Assembly: GCF_000715075.1 (NCBI RefSeq) | Contig: NC_134100.1 | Span: 29,432,042 to 29,496,041 of the forward strand | Direction of reading: 5' to 3' | Length of the DNA stretch: 64,000 nt | Origin: Nicotiana tabacum | Taxonomy: Eukaryota; Streptophyta; Magnoliopsida; Solanales; Solanaceae | Part shown: piece after piece, positions 1-10,331 of the stretch | How the letters are laid out: each line of letters begins with the position of its first letter | Numbering within the stretch: position 1 is the stretch's first letter | Position numbers and translations under genes: made by a program | The notes under the pieces: model-generated | Database searches by the model: none | The model's input: only the letters and a program-made list of their open reading frames with translations | Told to the model about the DNA's origin: nothing

Positions 1-115
1 GGAAGTTTTATAGGGAACCATGGTCGGAATTACCAAGGACTTAGTACTTGCAAAAGGGACCAATGTGAAGGTCCCTAAGCGAAAGTAGTGTAGTGGTGCA
101 CGTGACGCACTCGAG

Positions 116-906
116 GTGGCAAACTTAGTTTGGAGGATGAACAAGTACTTTGAGGTAGTTAAGGAGGATGACGAAGTTGTTAAGGTATGCAACACCTCAA
201 TGTGCTTGACCGAGGTTGACGCGTTATGGTGGCGTCGAAAGTGTGCTTACATGGAGAAGGGGCTATGCAAGATTGAGACATGGGAGCAGATCAAGAAGGG
301 GTTGAATAAGCAATTCACCCAATGAATGTGGTGTACAAGGCTAGGCGGAAGCTAAGGGAGCTCCGACAGTCGGCCACAATTTGCGAGTATGTGCGCGAGT
401 TCACTACTTTAATGTTGCAAATCTTGTCATTGTCCAAAGAAGATTCACTCTTCTACTTCATGGATGGGTTGCAAAATTAGGCAAAGCAGGAGTTAAGAAA
501 ACATCAAGTAACCAACGTGGACGAGGCCATAGAGGTAGTCGAGTCGCTCGTTGACTTCAAGATGGAGCCTACCAAGTCCAAAGAATGGTAACTAAATATA
601 GAGAGAAGAAAATCCTTAGGTTGACCAAGGATAGGAAATCTACTCTATCTACTGATGCGGGAAAGGTTGTTGAGAAGGGGACATGTGATCAATTTGTTCT
701 CCTTTCTAACCGATCCATTGCGTGTCACGTCGCCCTATCCATAGAGGAAGAAGGCGTATGCTCAAGTCTAAAATCAAGGGGCCATCCCATAACGGATAGG
801 GGTCCAAGAGAACGGGCAAGGGGGCGGAAAATGGTAACGAGTACGTGCCTAAAAGAGGGTGCTACTTTTGAAAAGGATCACATCGGGCAGGTGAATGCCC
901 AAAGTT
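116..906 (+). pseudogene. Degenerate gypsy gag
   Basis: The first 69 residues (116-325) read as a retrotransposon gag capsid segment, with a TEVDALWW-like stretch and a WEQIKKGLNKQF motif typical of the region just before the gag core. The match continues in another frame (about 326-590), with phrases such as RQSATICEYVREF and a DLLFYFMDGLQ-like segment, broken by stops. Near 860-905 a frame reads GCYFxKGSHRAGECPK, a remnant of the zinc knuckle that binds genomic RNA. At least two frameshifts and several stops make it non-functional. Confidence 0.7.
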
Positions 907-1217
907 AGGAAAGCTTGCAGCAATGATCAGGAACTTGGCTCAAGCACACAAGGGTTACACATGAGGGACCGCATGCATTGGGGGGATGCGCCTGGAATCA
1001 AAGCCAAGAGTAGGGAATTCCAAAGCCTATCTTGGCGCCATGCAAATAGAGCATGGTGGCAACAAGAAAAGTTAGGCGGACATAGTTGAAAAGGATGGCG
1101 AGTTACAAAGTGATGACACTCTATCGGACTTAGATGATGCACTAACAAATGGGTCAAGTTTGCTAGCATAGCTGGGACCACGGATGGCAGCCAAATAAGG
1201 AGTGGAAGCATGACCCG

Positions 1218-1433
1218 ATGCTTAAGAAGCTGCTAGACTTGGTTGAGTCATGGGGAGATTCAGCCCAAAAGCAAGGAGAGACATCCGATGGGTGGAGGAT
1301 CGAAACCATCATTGCTAGTCGTCCAAAGTACAAATGGGGCAAGAAGAAAGGTGACCAATACCTTGTGACATGGGAAGGCGAACGGCTCCATAGGGCATCA
1401 TGGCTAATGGACAAAGATCTTCGGCGACGCTAG
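1218..1433 (+). pseudogene. Chromodomain-like integrase C-terminus
   Basis: A 71-residue open frame includes QYLVTWEG and RASWL, matching the YLVKWKG...SWE signature of chromodomains fused to chromovirus integrase, which steer insertion to particular chromatin. It sits 56 bp before the 3' LTR, where this domain normally lies. The aromatic positions (Y and W of YLVTWEG, W of ASWL) are kept. The integrase core that should precede it is absent. Confidence 0.65.
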
Positions 1434-1488
1434 GGCGAGCACGTGTCGATGCTTTGTGCCGAGGGACGCACAAAATTGGGTGGAGGAG

Positions 1489-1987
1489 TGTCATGGCCTG
1501 CCATATCCTCATGCCACGTAGGTGCCATTTGGAATATATTTTTGACATATGAAAAACTTACATATGAAATAGACTGACACATGTGGGAAGGTTCTAGAGA
1601 AATATGAAGATATCTCATGGAAGACCTTAGAACCCTATGAAATTGCTTGGAAAGTCCTTAAAAGATCTTAGCTATGTAGAATATTCTAGAGAAGGGACTT
1701 ACTTGCAAATAATAAGGGCCTTGTGTAATAATTATTATTGACTCACTAGCCCCTAGAAAACTAGTATATAAAGGAGGCTATTCATTTGTATCTCATCAAG
1801 AAAAACATTCAAGTTCTCTACAATAAAAAGCTTCATTTGGCAAATTTCCCTTGTCTTTTAGTCTTTCTTATCTAACATTCTCTTAGCAATCTTGAGTGTA
1901 GTAATCTAGGCTAACTTGGCATACCAAGTTCGTAAACAAATTGTCAAGTGCCGCACATGCGCCTAGTTTAAAACTAAGGACGTGACA
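1489..1987 (+). repeat. 3' LTR of chromovirus (499 bp)
   Basis: The LTR starts TGTCATGGCC right after the purine tract and ends GGACGTGACA, giving 5-bp terminal inverted repeats TGTCA/TGACA. A TATA box lies at 1765-1772. No matching 5' LTR is in the window. Confidence 0.75.
1765..1772 (+). promoter_or_regulatory. TATA box of chromovirus LTR
   Basis: TATATAAA followed by AGGAGGC, about 276 bp into the LTR, the usual place for the U3/R promoter. Confidence 0.6.
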
Positions 1988-3689
1988 CAAGTCTGTAAAG
2001 TAGAATATTCCTCAGTCTACTCTTTCGCATTTTAGAAACGACCAACAAAACTTGCTCTACACGAGTTAGCTACACTTACATATGGATACTGCTTTTGCAT
2101 TTGTCAGGCCGTATGTGACAAATTTCTACAACTGAACAGTAAACTATATCTATACAAAACTGACTTAGCATAAGAAGTTGGTCAGATTTAAAACTCATGT
2201 TATTCAATTCCTGCATTAAGACAGTGCCCTTAGCATAAGAAGTTGGTCAGATTTAAAACTCATGTTATTCAATTCCTGCATTAAGACAGTGCCTAAAGAA
2301 AGGTTTCGGATTGCTCAACGGCACTATGCTAATGAAATTTATCGAATTGTTTGAGCTTGCAACATAATTTTTCTGCTCGTTAAGACAAGACAACTTGGTC
2401 TAGATATCATTGCTGAGGATATATTATTTTATTTATACAATAGATGGGACTAGCCCGTGCTTGTAGTTTGCATTATACCCTTTTTTTTCCCCGATAAATA
2501 CAGTCTCTCATCACACGGAGTACAATATTCAGCTGAAGAACATGTATTTTTACCATGTTAACAAAATAAAACATAATGTATTTGCCGTTCCTGAATCCAG
2601 ATTATTGCTAATACTTTCACAAGTCAACAATGGTTTCGCTGTCAAGGGAATTCTAGCTTACGGGTACACGGAATCCACAATATCAACAAAACTCTAGGCA
2701 AGTCTTTCTACTTCATCAATAAGTTGCCCCAGTGCACACGAAAAACACAATAAGTCTAAATTTTATTACAAGGGAAAACACACTATTGGAATACTCCTCA
2801 CTTTCAGCAGAGAAATTAAAAGAATTCTGAAAAAAGAATTGACATCTAAAAGTAATATTCAACACAATAGTAATCAGCACTCAAAACCAAGTTATCATTA
2901 TGCCTGATCACTTTTGAAAAATGCAAGTCAAAACAAATGGTGAGAACACATGGAACACTAATTTATTGATTTACATGGCTGCAATTCTATCCACCTGTAT
3001 TTCAACATCTATGAGAACAATAGCCCCCTTCAATGTCCTAACAAGCTGCTAACAACTATCCTTGCATTTAACATCTTAATACCCTATTAGAATAAGTAGC
3101 TATGTTTTTATTTATTTATGCAGGACGCCAAAAATATAGTCATAGAGCAGACTTGAATTTTGCAAAAAGGTAGGTCTAAAAGGATCGCTGAACATGCTCA
3201 GTTCACATCAATGTATATATAGACTAACTAACTGGTAACTTGAAACAAGGCGTTGCCCACTTTATATAAAAAGATAGACATCAAAAGCACCTATATGCGG
3301 CTAACACGGTGAGAAACAAAATCAAAAGAAGGCTTTAACCCCCTGCAATTTAGAACTGTAAAGCACAGATATTCAAATTCCTCCAGCTGGTTTACTAATA
3401 AAAGCAGAGTCCTTGAAAGTGTGAGATATAGCTTCAATATTTTCCGCTTTAATGGAACCAGAAAGCAGCTAGTTAACTGCAATTCACAATAGAAGCGATT
3501 AGGGAAGCTTGCAGTAAAGCTATTACTACTAAATACGAAAAACCGGCTGTGTTAAAGTATAACTCAAACACAGGCGGCGTTAAATTTTTTTTTCTTCAGT
3601 TAAGGAACGGCGTGACATGCCGTATGAGAATAGTATATATGTGGAGCATGTGGAATACGGGGTTAGGCAAGAATCAAGTTGACAATTAA
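1988..3689. other. Intergenic, no gene seen
   Basis: AT-rich sequence. The only clear structure is the 65-bp tandem duplication at 2164-2293. Short open frames here have no recognisable domain, and no tRNA-like structure was seen. Confidence 0.6.
2164..2293. repeat. Perfect 65-bp tandem duplication
   Basis: Copy one is 2164-2228 and copy two 2229-2293. Both begin CTTAGCATAAGAAG and end AAGACAGTGCC, with no differences by eye, so the duplication is recent or homogenised. Confidence 0.95.
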
Positions 3690-3736
3690 GTCACCATGAA
3701 TTAAGTAATTGTTGGGACATTGAGATCGACGAAGTC

Positions 3737-5185
3737 ATGGAGGCAATGCGTAAGATGAGAAGGGACAGAGCTAGCGGGCCAGACGAAATTCCGGTTGAAC
3801 TGTGGAGGTGTGTGGGTAGAGCAGGCTTGGAATGGCTTACTGCATTGTTTAGTGTTATATTCAAGACTAATAGGATGCCTGAAGAGTGGAGGTGGAGTAC
3901 AATGGTCCCGTTGTATAAGAACAAAGGTGATGTCCAGAGCTGTAACAACTATAGGGGCATCAAATTACTAAGTCATACCATGAAAGTTTGGGAGAGAGTG
4001 GTAGAAATGAGAGTGCGAAGGACGGTGTCTATTTCAGACAACCAGTTCGGGTTCATGCCGGGGCGATCTACCACAGAAGCTATCCACCTTATTAGGAGGA
4101 TGGTGGAACAGTACAGAGATAGGAAGAAGAATCTCCACATGGTGTTTATTGATCTGGAGAAAGCGTACGATAGGGTTCCTAGGGAGGTCTTATGGAGCTG
4201 CTTAGAGGATAAAGGGGTCCCGGTTGACTATATTAGGGTGATTAAAGACATGTATGCTGGAGCTAAGACTCGGGTTAGGACAGTAGGAGGCGACTCTGAA
4301 CACTTTCCAATTATTACGGGGTTGCATCAAGGGTCTGCGCTCAGCCCATTCCTATTTGCCCTGGTGATGGATGCACTGACTCATCATATTCAAGGGGAGG
4401 TGCCATGGTGCATGCTATTTGCTGATGACATTATTTTATTTGACGAAACACGAGGCGGCGTCAACGAGAGGCTAGAGATTTGGAGACATGCTCTTGAGTC
4501 TAAAGGTTTCAAGTTGAGCAGGACGAAGACGGAATACCTAGAGTGCAAATTTGGAGTTGAGCCGACGGAAGCGGGAGTTGAAGTGAGGCTTGACTCTCAA
4601 GTCATTCCCAAGAGGGTTAGTTTCAAGTAACTTGGATCGGTTATCCAGGGGACCGGGGAGATTGACGAGGATGTCACACACCGTATAGGGGTGGGGTGGA
4701 TGAAGTGGAGGTTAGCGTCGGGAGTCTTGTGTGACAAGAAAGTGTCATCGTTACTAAAAGGTAAGTTTTATAGAGCAGTAGTTAGGCCTGCCATGTTATA
4801 TGGAACTGAATGTTGGCCGGTAAAGAACTCACACATCCAGAAGATGAAAGTAGCAGAGATGAGGATGTTGAGGTGGATGTGCGGACATACAAGGATGGAT
4901 AAGATTAGGAATGAAGATATTCGAGAGAAGGTGGGCGTGGCCCCCATGGAGGACAAGATGCGGGAAGTAAGACTCAGATGGTTCGGGCACATTCAGAGGA
5001 GGAGCACTGATGCACCGGTGAGGAGGCGTGAGCGACTGGCTGTGGTGGGCACACGGAGAGGTAGAGGGCGACCTAAGAAGTATTGGGGAGAGGTGATCAG
5101 ACAGGACATGGCGCGACTTAGGATTACTGAGGACATGGCCCTTGACAGAGAATTATGGAGGTCGAGCATTAAGGTTGTAGGTTAG
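3737..5185 (+). pseudogene. RTE LINE reverse transcriptase ORF with one stop
   Basis: The frame runs from the RT fingers ([12 protein letters not shown]) through [17 protein letters not shown] and FGFMPGRST to the palm motif FADD at 4418-4429. All these motifs are intact. At 4628-4630 a TAA replaces the tyrosine codon of the usual KYLGS motif. The same frame then continues without break to 5185 with the C-terminal region ([23 protein letters not shown], [10 protein letters not shown]). One nonsense change in about 1.45 kb suggests a fairly young copy. With no endonuclease domain it cannot mobilise itself. Confidence 0.85.
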
Positions 5186-5404
5186 GGGAAAGTTGTGAAT
5201 ATTTCTACAGCACAATAGAGTGAGACTAGCCAGTTAGGAGTTAGACTAAGAATGTCATTGGTCGTCTATTGATGCAGGGCTTTACCTGCTAGTTTTACTA
5301 TACCAGCCATCTATTTCGTATTTCGTATTCTATATTTCATATCTCTTATATTGCTGTTATTTTATTATGCATTTTTATGGTACTAATATATCGGCTCATG
5401 TTGC

Positions 5405-5535
5405 TTTTTTGAGCCGAGGGTCTCCTGGAAACAGCCTCTCTACCCTTCGGGGTAGGGGTAAGGTCTGCGTACATATTACCCTCCCCAGACCCCACTTGTG
5501 GGATTATACTGGGTCGTTGCTGTTGTTGTTGTTGA
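5405..5535 (+). repeat. RTE/SINE-shared 3' end with (TTG)n tail
   Basis: The block from the GGGTCTCCTGG region through GGTAAGGTCTGCGTACA and the ATACTGGGT motif to the TTG repeats is the 3' end I recognise from Solanaceae RTE LINEs and the TS family of tRNA-derived SINEs. The same ATACTGGGT-(TTG)n end recurs at 13053-13096 and, reversed, at 7377-7492. Confidence 0.7.
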
Positions 5536-6379
5536 AGACTCTGACTCGAGTAATGGAGTCTAAATCGTGATTCCAAGACCTCAAAATGAAAAACACTTGT
5601 TTTTACCTATCCAACTTCTCAAAATTTGTCATCAGCTAGGAAGAGAAAACAGCCATAACATGAATATTTTTCAACTTTTCTCTGACGTCCAGCAAAATCA
5701 AGCAATATACCACATTTTTTCACTTATCTAGTATCCTTCACTACAAGAGGGGTTGGAATTATCCCTCCAACAACCTCGTAATACCCGCCCTCACTTCCTT
5801 CAACCTCATCAGGCACCGACAATCCGAGGAAATATAGTTATTAGTATAGATTAGATTCTTTTTTTATTTTATTTTGGGAAAACTACACAGTATAGTCGCT
5901 TCCAAAAATAATAGCAGGTAAAATGCATATTTTTTGTATATTAATGTATAATATACATATTTTATACTTATTTTTTTATATATTTGGCTAGCGGATGTAA
6001 TTATTTTTGGCCGACCGGCCAAATGTGTGTGTTCCTCGAAAATATTTTTAGCAACCATACTCATCTTGCGTGTCTTCTTATTAATAGAAGAATTGAGATC
6101 AACATGCACTGTGGACTTCTGCTCCTGTATTCTCCGCGAACTTCGTTAGAAATTATCATTAGTCTCTTTACTACTTCAATCTTTAAATTTTGTCAATTTA
6201 CCAGGTCTAGCAGTTACTATGACAGGAAGAAAAGTTAGGAGCAGCATCGGACAGTGTGAGAATGGGATAACTAACCAGTTCCATTCTATTCTATGTAACC
6301 ACATCGTGCAGTTATAACCACTCAGCAGTTAACTGTGTAGGAGTAATAAGAGCAAAAGTTGGATGGGAGCGGCACATAC
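5536..6379. other. Intergenic, AT-rich
   Basis: No gene. An AT palindrome at 5936-5956 (8-bp stem, 5-nt loop) sits in low-complexity TATA-type sequence. Confidence 0.5.
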
Positions 6380-6478
6380 CCCAGCTCCACAGACAATATT
6401 GTAGAAACCTGTTGATATCTCATTTTGAACAACAATGTCCACTTTTGGTGTAAAGTGTTCTGCTTTTATCTCGGAAAC
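6380..6478 (-). pseudogene. Isolated exon like the cNMP-binding region of a Shaker K+ channel (AKT1-like)
   Basis: On the minus strand a 99-bp, phase-0, stop-free segment is bounded by a good acceptor (ATCTTACAG before 6478) and donor (GTATGTG after 6380). It encodes 33 residues including VSEIKAEHF, PKVDIVVQNE and FYNIVCGAG. This closely follows the stretch at the start of the cyclic-nucleotide-binding domain of plant inward-rectifying K+ channels (pattern VSEMKAEYFPPKxDxxxQNE...DFYxxVxGA). I found no neighbouring exons on either side. It is therefore either a captured or relic exon or the last survivor of a decayed gene. Changes at usually conserved positions (FTPK for FPPK, STGFY for PTDFY) fit loss of constraint. 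Confidence 0.55.
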
Positions 6479-6801
6479 CTGTAAGATCAAAAGCCAAAGG
6501 TCATAGCTTAGTTGTGTGGAGCTGTACAAGTTAAAAATTCCTGCTTTCAGTAAGCAGGTAAGAATACATCACCAGCAGGGCAAATCTCCTATTACTTCCT
6601 CTTGCTGTAGTTCTGCCAAAATATCAACTCACCATAGAAGAAAGGCCCACATACTAATAGCGACAATAAAGCACGTCACATTCATATCCTCTTACGCATA
6701 CTTGTTTTCAAGTACACGATCTCATTTTAGTCTAAGCAACTCAAACTTTGAAAACAACAAAATACACGTACCCAATGAGTCCCAGTCATTCAGCAATGAA
6801 C

Positions 6802-6820
6802 AGTAGTAGTAGTAGTAGTA
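6802..6820. repeat. (AGT)n microsatellite
   Basis: Six uninterrupted AGT units. Confidence 0.9.
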
Positions 6821-7376
6821 CAGCAAAAGGATACCCCTAATGTTTTCATATTCACATTGGATAGGACTTGTAGTTATCATGTAATTGACTACATACGGTG
6901 CCGAAGAAACCAACTCCCTAAAACATAAAAGGAGTCACATATAAGCATCTCAAACACATTATTCTTCTACGCAAATGAAGCAAAATCTAACAAACTGTCA
7001 GAACTTAATGCATAAGAGTATCAGATAACAGAAATAAGGCAAGAGTTTACAATCTTACAGTTAGTAGCTCATGTAAAATCATAGTATCAGGCTATCAGCG
7101 ATTGAAATATTTTGTTATTTTAACTTTTAATTTTCTTTCATTAGGCAATAATTTTAGTACAAACTGAATGCCAACTCAAACAAAAAAAAGCAAGTATCAA
7201 AATGAGAATATATGAGCTATAACACATTTTCTCACTTTCCATTGGGGAGCATTATTTCAATCCATAATCAGTAACCAATGAGGTACTGAAGTATTTCCAT
7301 AAAAGGACAATATGGTACCTCAGAGAAACATTTTGCTACTGTCTTTGATGCAAAAAAAAAAAAAACATCTCGATTG
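6821..7376. other. Intergenic, nothing recognised
   Basis: AT-rich sequence with a poly(A) run near 7351-7365. No coding or RNA gene is visible. Confidence 0.5.
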
Positions 7377-7492
7377 TCAAATAACATTCAAGCAAGAAAA
7401 AGGAACAACAACAACAACAACACCATACCCAGTATTATCAAATAACATTCAAGCAAGAAAAAGGAACAACAACAACAACATACCCAGTATTA
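7377..7492 (-). repeat. Duplicated SINE/RTE tail, (CAA)n, reverse orientation
   Basis: Two copies, 7377-7437 (61 bp) and 7438-7492 (55 bp). Each consists of TCAAATAACATTCAAGC plus AAGAAAAAGG, a CAA repeat and CATACCCAGTATTA. Read on the minus strand this is the ATACTGGGTATG-(TTG)n end of an RTE/SINE insertion, tandemly duplicated together with flank. The copies differ only in CAA number and a two-base change next to it. Confidence 0.75.
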
Positions 7493-9705
7493 TCCCAAAG
7501 CAAGATAAATTTGAAACAGCAAAAACAACCGTCTCCTGCTTGCCAAGCCTCTTCTATATATTAGTACAATGTGAAATTCCATTTTCCATTTAGAAAATTA
7601 TTTACTTAAATTAATTTTTAGTTTCTATATGGCCAAGAATTTCTTGTTTAGGATTCTTTCTTCCTATTCTCTCATGAACCTGACTATCAAATCGAAAAAC
7701 AAGGTGGCGTGATGATAGAACTCAACAAGATATCACTTTGCCAATGATTTGACAGATAGTTGATGTTTTGATATTCATATGAAGGAAAAGGTCATCCAGG
7801 AAAGACATTTGCATATTCCCAGAGTTTTAAGTAGCCTGAAGTTTTTCCAAGACTTCAATAATTCCAAGTGAAATTCATGATTGAACCACTAAAAACCTCA
7901 AATTTGACTTGGTTGGACAGCTTCTTGAAGTGTTCTATAAATACCACTATCAAAGTATTTCAGTTTCCAAATACAGCAAACATCTTCCCTTGTCCTTATA
8001 ACAAGGTCCAACAAGGTTTATGTTGCAGCCACAACATTTAGGATTAAGAACAAGCGGGAAAAAAAACAATGAAGAGAAGTGAGAATTTCTTTCGTCATAT
8101 AACAATTTAACATAATGACCAAAGTGTAAATAAAGGGGTAAGCACACGAAAGAAAATTCAAATGTAACAGCATAAACTTCTCCAAAACAATATACAAGCA
8201 GTATGTTTTTCCATGTTTAAATAGGCACCTCATATATTTCACAGTTAGAACTGACAAAGAAAAAGGGGGCAAAACAAAGGCAAATAGATAAGAATTAAAG
8301 CAATATAAACAGGAATTGCTATATTGCTTTCAAGAAAACTCTCATAGAATCGAGAATGAAGTTTCCTCCAGTAAATGCATGATTATAAGTTCATGCCATA
8401 CGGGAATAGGCCGGAATAGTCATATGCAATCTCATTATGAGAAGGGGTCAATCGGTCCTATCTAAACAGATACCATGCTTACATAATGGTTCCTGGATCA
8501 AGTTTGATCTTTATAAGGTCCTGGTCTTTCACTTTGCTTTTCCCTCCCTAACCTCAGTGCCCTCATTCCCCCACTCCCCACCCCTAAAAAAGAAAAGAAA
8601 AAACAAACAACCTAAAGAAAAAAAAATATTACAGAAGGAACAGCAAAATGCATACTCAGATAGTGTAATGAAATGGAATATAACACACAACAGTTCCCCA
8701 CAACCAACACAAGCACACCCTATGACAATGATGCACAAAGTGAAGAGGAGTTGGAAAATTGATACGAAGAATGCTCAGAAAAATCAGTTGATCTATATGT
8801 AAGACATAAGAAAAACCAATTATGGTATACAAGAAACAAGTGAAACAGCTAAGAGGCAATGAAAAAGTCCATCAGAAACGACAATCAGCCAGTTAAATTG
8901 AAAAATTCATCTGCTTTGTGCCATGGTATCAGCAACAAAATTGCAGAGATCTCAAGCTCTGCACTGATCTTAATCTCTGCACCTTCAGCACTGACTATTA
9001 AACTGTGTCGCTTCTGTCCAATCTTTGCACTTCAACCTCTATGTGATAAAGAACGGCACCAGCCTCTCAGCTTTGCCCCTATAATAATATTTGTCTGTCA
9101 AACAATGTCATGACTTCAGAATTTTCCAAAAATTTGTACATTTGATAAAAACATGAACTTATTTTCCGCACACATACTTTAAAAAGAAGCATGTCTAATG
9201 AAGATACATTTGGAATAAGTGCTACTGTATAAGATTAATTATGCAAAAATTTATTAATAATAACCTAAAGTGATATAGTAATAGCTTGATCTACAACCAA
9301 AGAATTCACTATTGACACAACTCTTCTGGATTGAAAATGTGAGTCGCAACTCAAATATATTAAGAAGAGAAATCCCAGCTTAATACAGCACCCTATAGAG
9401 ACCGTGAAGCTGGTTGTTACAGCAACAATTGCAGTAGAGAAAAGAAAAGGAAAGCACTCAGAAAGAACGAATGAAAGCTTAACTTTTTTTGATAAAGAAG
9501 AATGAAAGCTTAACCATTCCAACTTCTAAAACTTTTTAAATTTTAACCCAAAATTAAATGTCACTACATAATTCTGTTATTCTTTTCAGTTCTTTTAACT
9601 TATGCAAGAGATTTCCCACAAGAAAAAATTTATGCAGTAGACATAAGTTTCTTTACCCATACTAAAAGTAACTAGATGGTAGCTTCATTATCATGTTGTG
9701 ATGCA
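7493..9705. other. Intergenic, nothing recognised
   Basis: AT-rich sequence on the 3' side of PUR4. Open frames are short and show no domain. If PUR4 has a 3' UTR intron (see 10328) part of this could be transcribed, but no acceptor can be chosen with confidence. Confidence 0.4.
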
Positions 9706-10322
9706 GACTCGATGAACAGTGCTAGCGGCATACAATCTGTGAGAATGCACAGGAGAAAAATCTATTTATTAACAATGATACAATGAGCCTTATATATAAT
9801 ACACATTCTACTCCTACTACATAAGGGACTAGGACATATTCTACAACTACCTCAGCAAGTATAACTGCAATGAAACACATAAATCGAACAGGCCTTTGAA
9901 AGAATTGATTGAAATACGACAGTGGATAAGTCAAAACATAATGCACTCAAAACCAGTCTTTATGCTACATGTTTCTTCATAGTTCCAACAGGGATAGAAA
10001 CATGGCAAAAGAGTTGATAATGAAGTAAAAGACTCGATGAACAGTGCTAGCGGCATAAAAAGTGTGAGAATGCACGGGAGAAAAATCTATTTATTAACAA
10101 TGATACAATGAGCCCTATATATAATGCACATTCTACAACTACCTCAGCAAGTATAACTGCAATGAAACACATAAATAGAACAGGCCTTTGAAAGAATTGA
10201 TTGAAATACGACAGTGGATAAGTCAAAACATAATGCACACAAACCCAGTCTTTATGCTACATGTTTCTTCATAGTTCCAACAGGGATAGAAACATGACAA
10301 AATAGTTGATAATGAAGTAAAA
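9706..10322. repeat. Tandem duplication next to the PUR4 stop codon
   Basis: Copy one is 9706-10030 (325 bp) and copy two 10031-10322 (292 bp). Both begin GACTCGATGAACAGTGCTAG and end TTGATAATGAAGTAAAA. The second lacks a block of about 33 bp present in the first near 9810-9842, and a few point differences exist. The duplication ends 8 bp from the PUR4 stop codon, so it lies in the gene's 3' UTR or a 3' UTR intron. Confidence 0.95.
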
Positions 10323-10327
10323 GAATT

Positions 10328-10331
10328 ACCT
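10328..10331 (-). promoter_or_regulatory. Possible 5' splice site overlapping the PUR4 stop
   Basis: On the minus strand the stop reads TCATGAGGTAATTC, so TGAG|GTAATT offers a donor immediately after the TGA. It could start a 3' UTR intron. No acceptor was identified, so this is only suggestive. Confidence 0.3.

Larger units (their letters stand above)
1..1987 (+). mobile_element. Ty3/gypsy chromovirus, 3' part, internally deleted
   Basis: The window opens inside a gypsy element that ends with a 3' LTR at 1489-1987. A gag-like reading frame (from about 116), a degenerate CCHC-like stretch near 860-910 and a chromodomain-like C-terminus (1218-1433) are present. The 300 bp between the last two cannot hold protease, reverse transcriptase, RNase H and integrase, so most of pol is deleted. 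A purine tract (GGTGGAGGAG) directly precedes the LTR, as expected for plus-strand priming. The 5' end lies outside the window. The chromodomain places it with the chromoviruses; the exact clade is not determined. Confidence 0.8.
3690..5535 (+). mobile_element. RTE-clade LINE, 5'-truncated
   Basis: A non-LTR retrotransposon. It starts abruptly inside the protein just upstream of the reverse transcriptase fingers (the apurinic endonuclease is missing). It runs through RT and the C-terminal region, then a 3' end finishing in (TTG)n at about 5520-5535. Short simple-repeat tails instead of poly(A) are typical of RTE elements, and 5' truncation is the usual outcome of incomplete target-primed reverse transcription. 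A second, shorter member lies at 30590-31410. Confidence 0.85.

Noticed and set aside
8437..9113. Frames of 121 and 84 residues as small genes
   Set aside because: Lysine-rich or low-complexity, no splice context, no recognised family.
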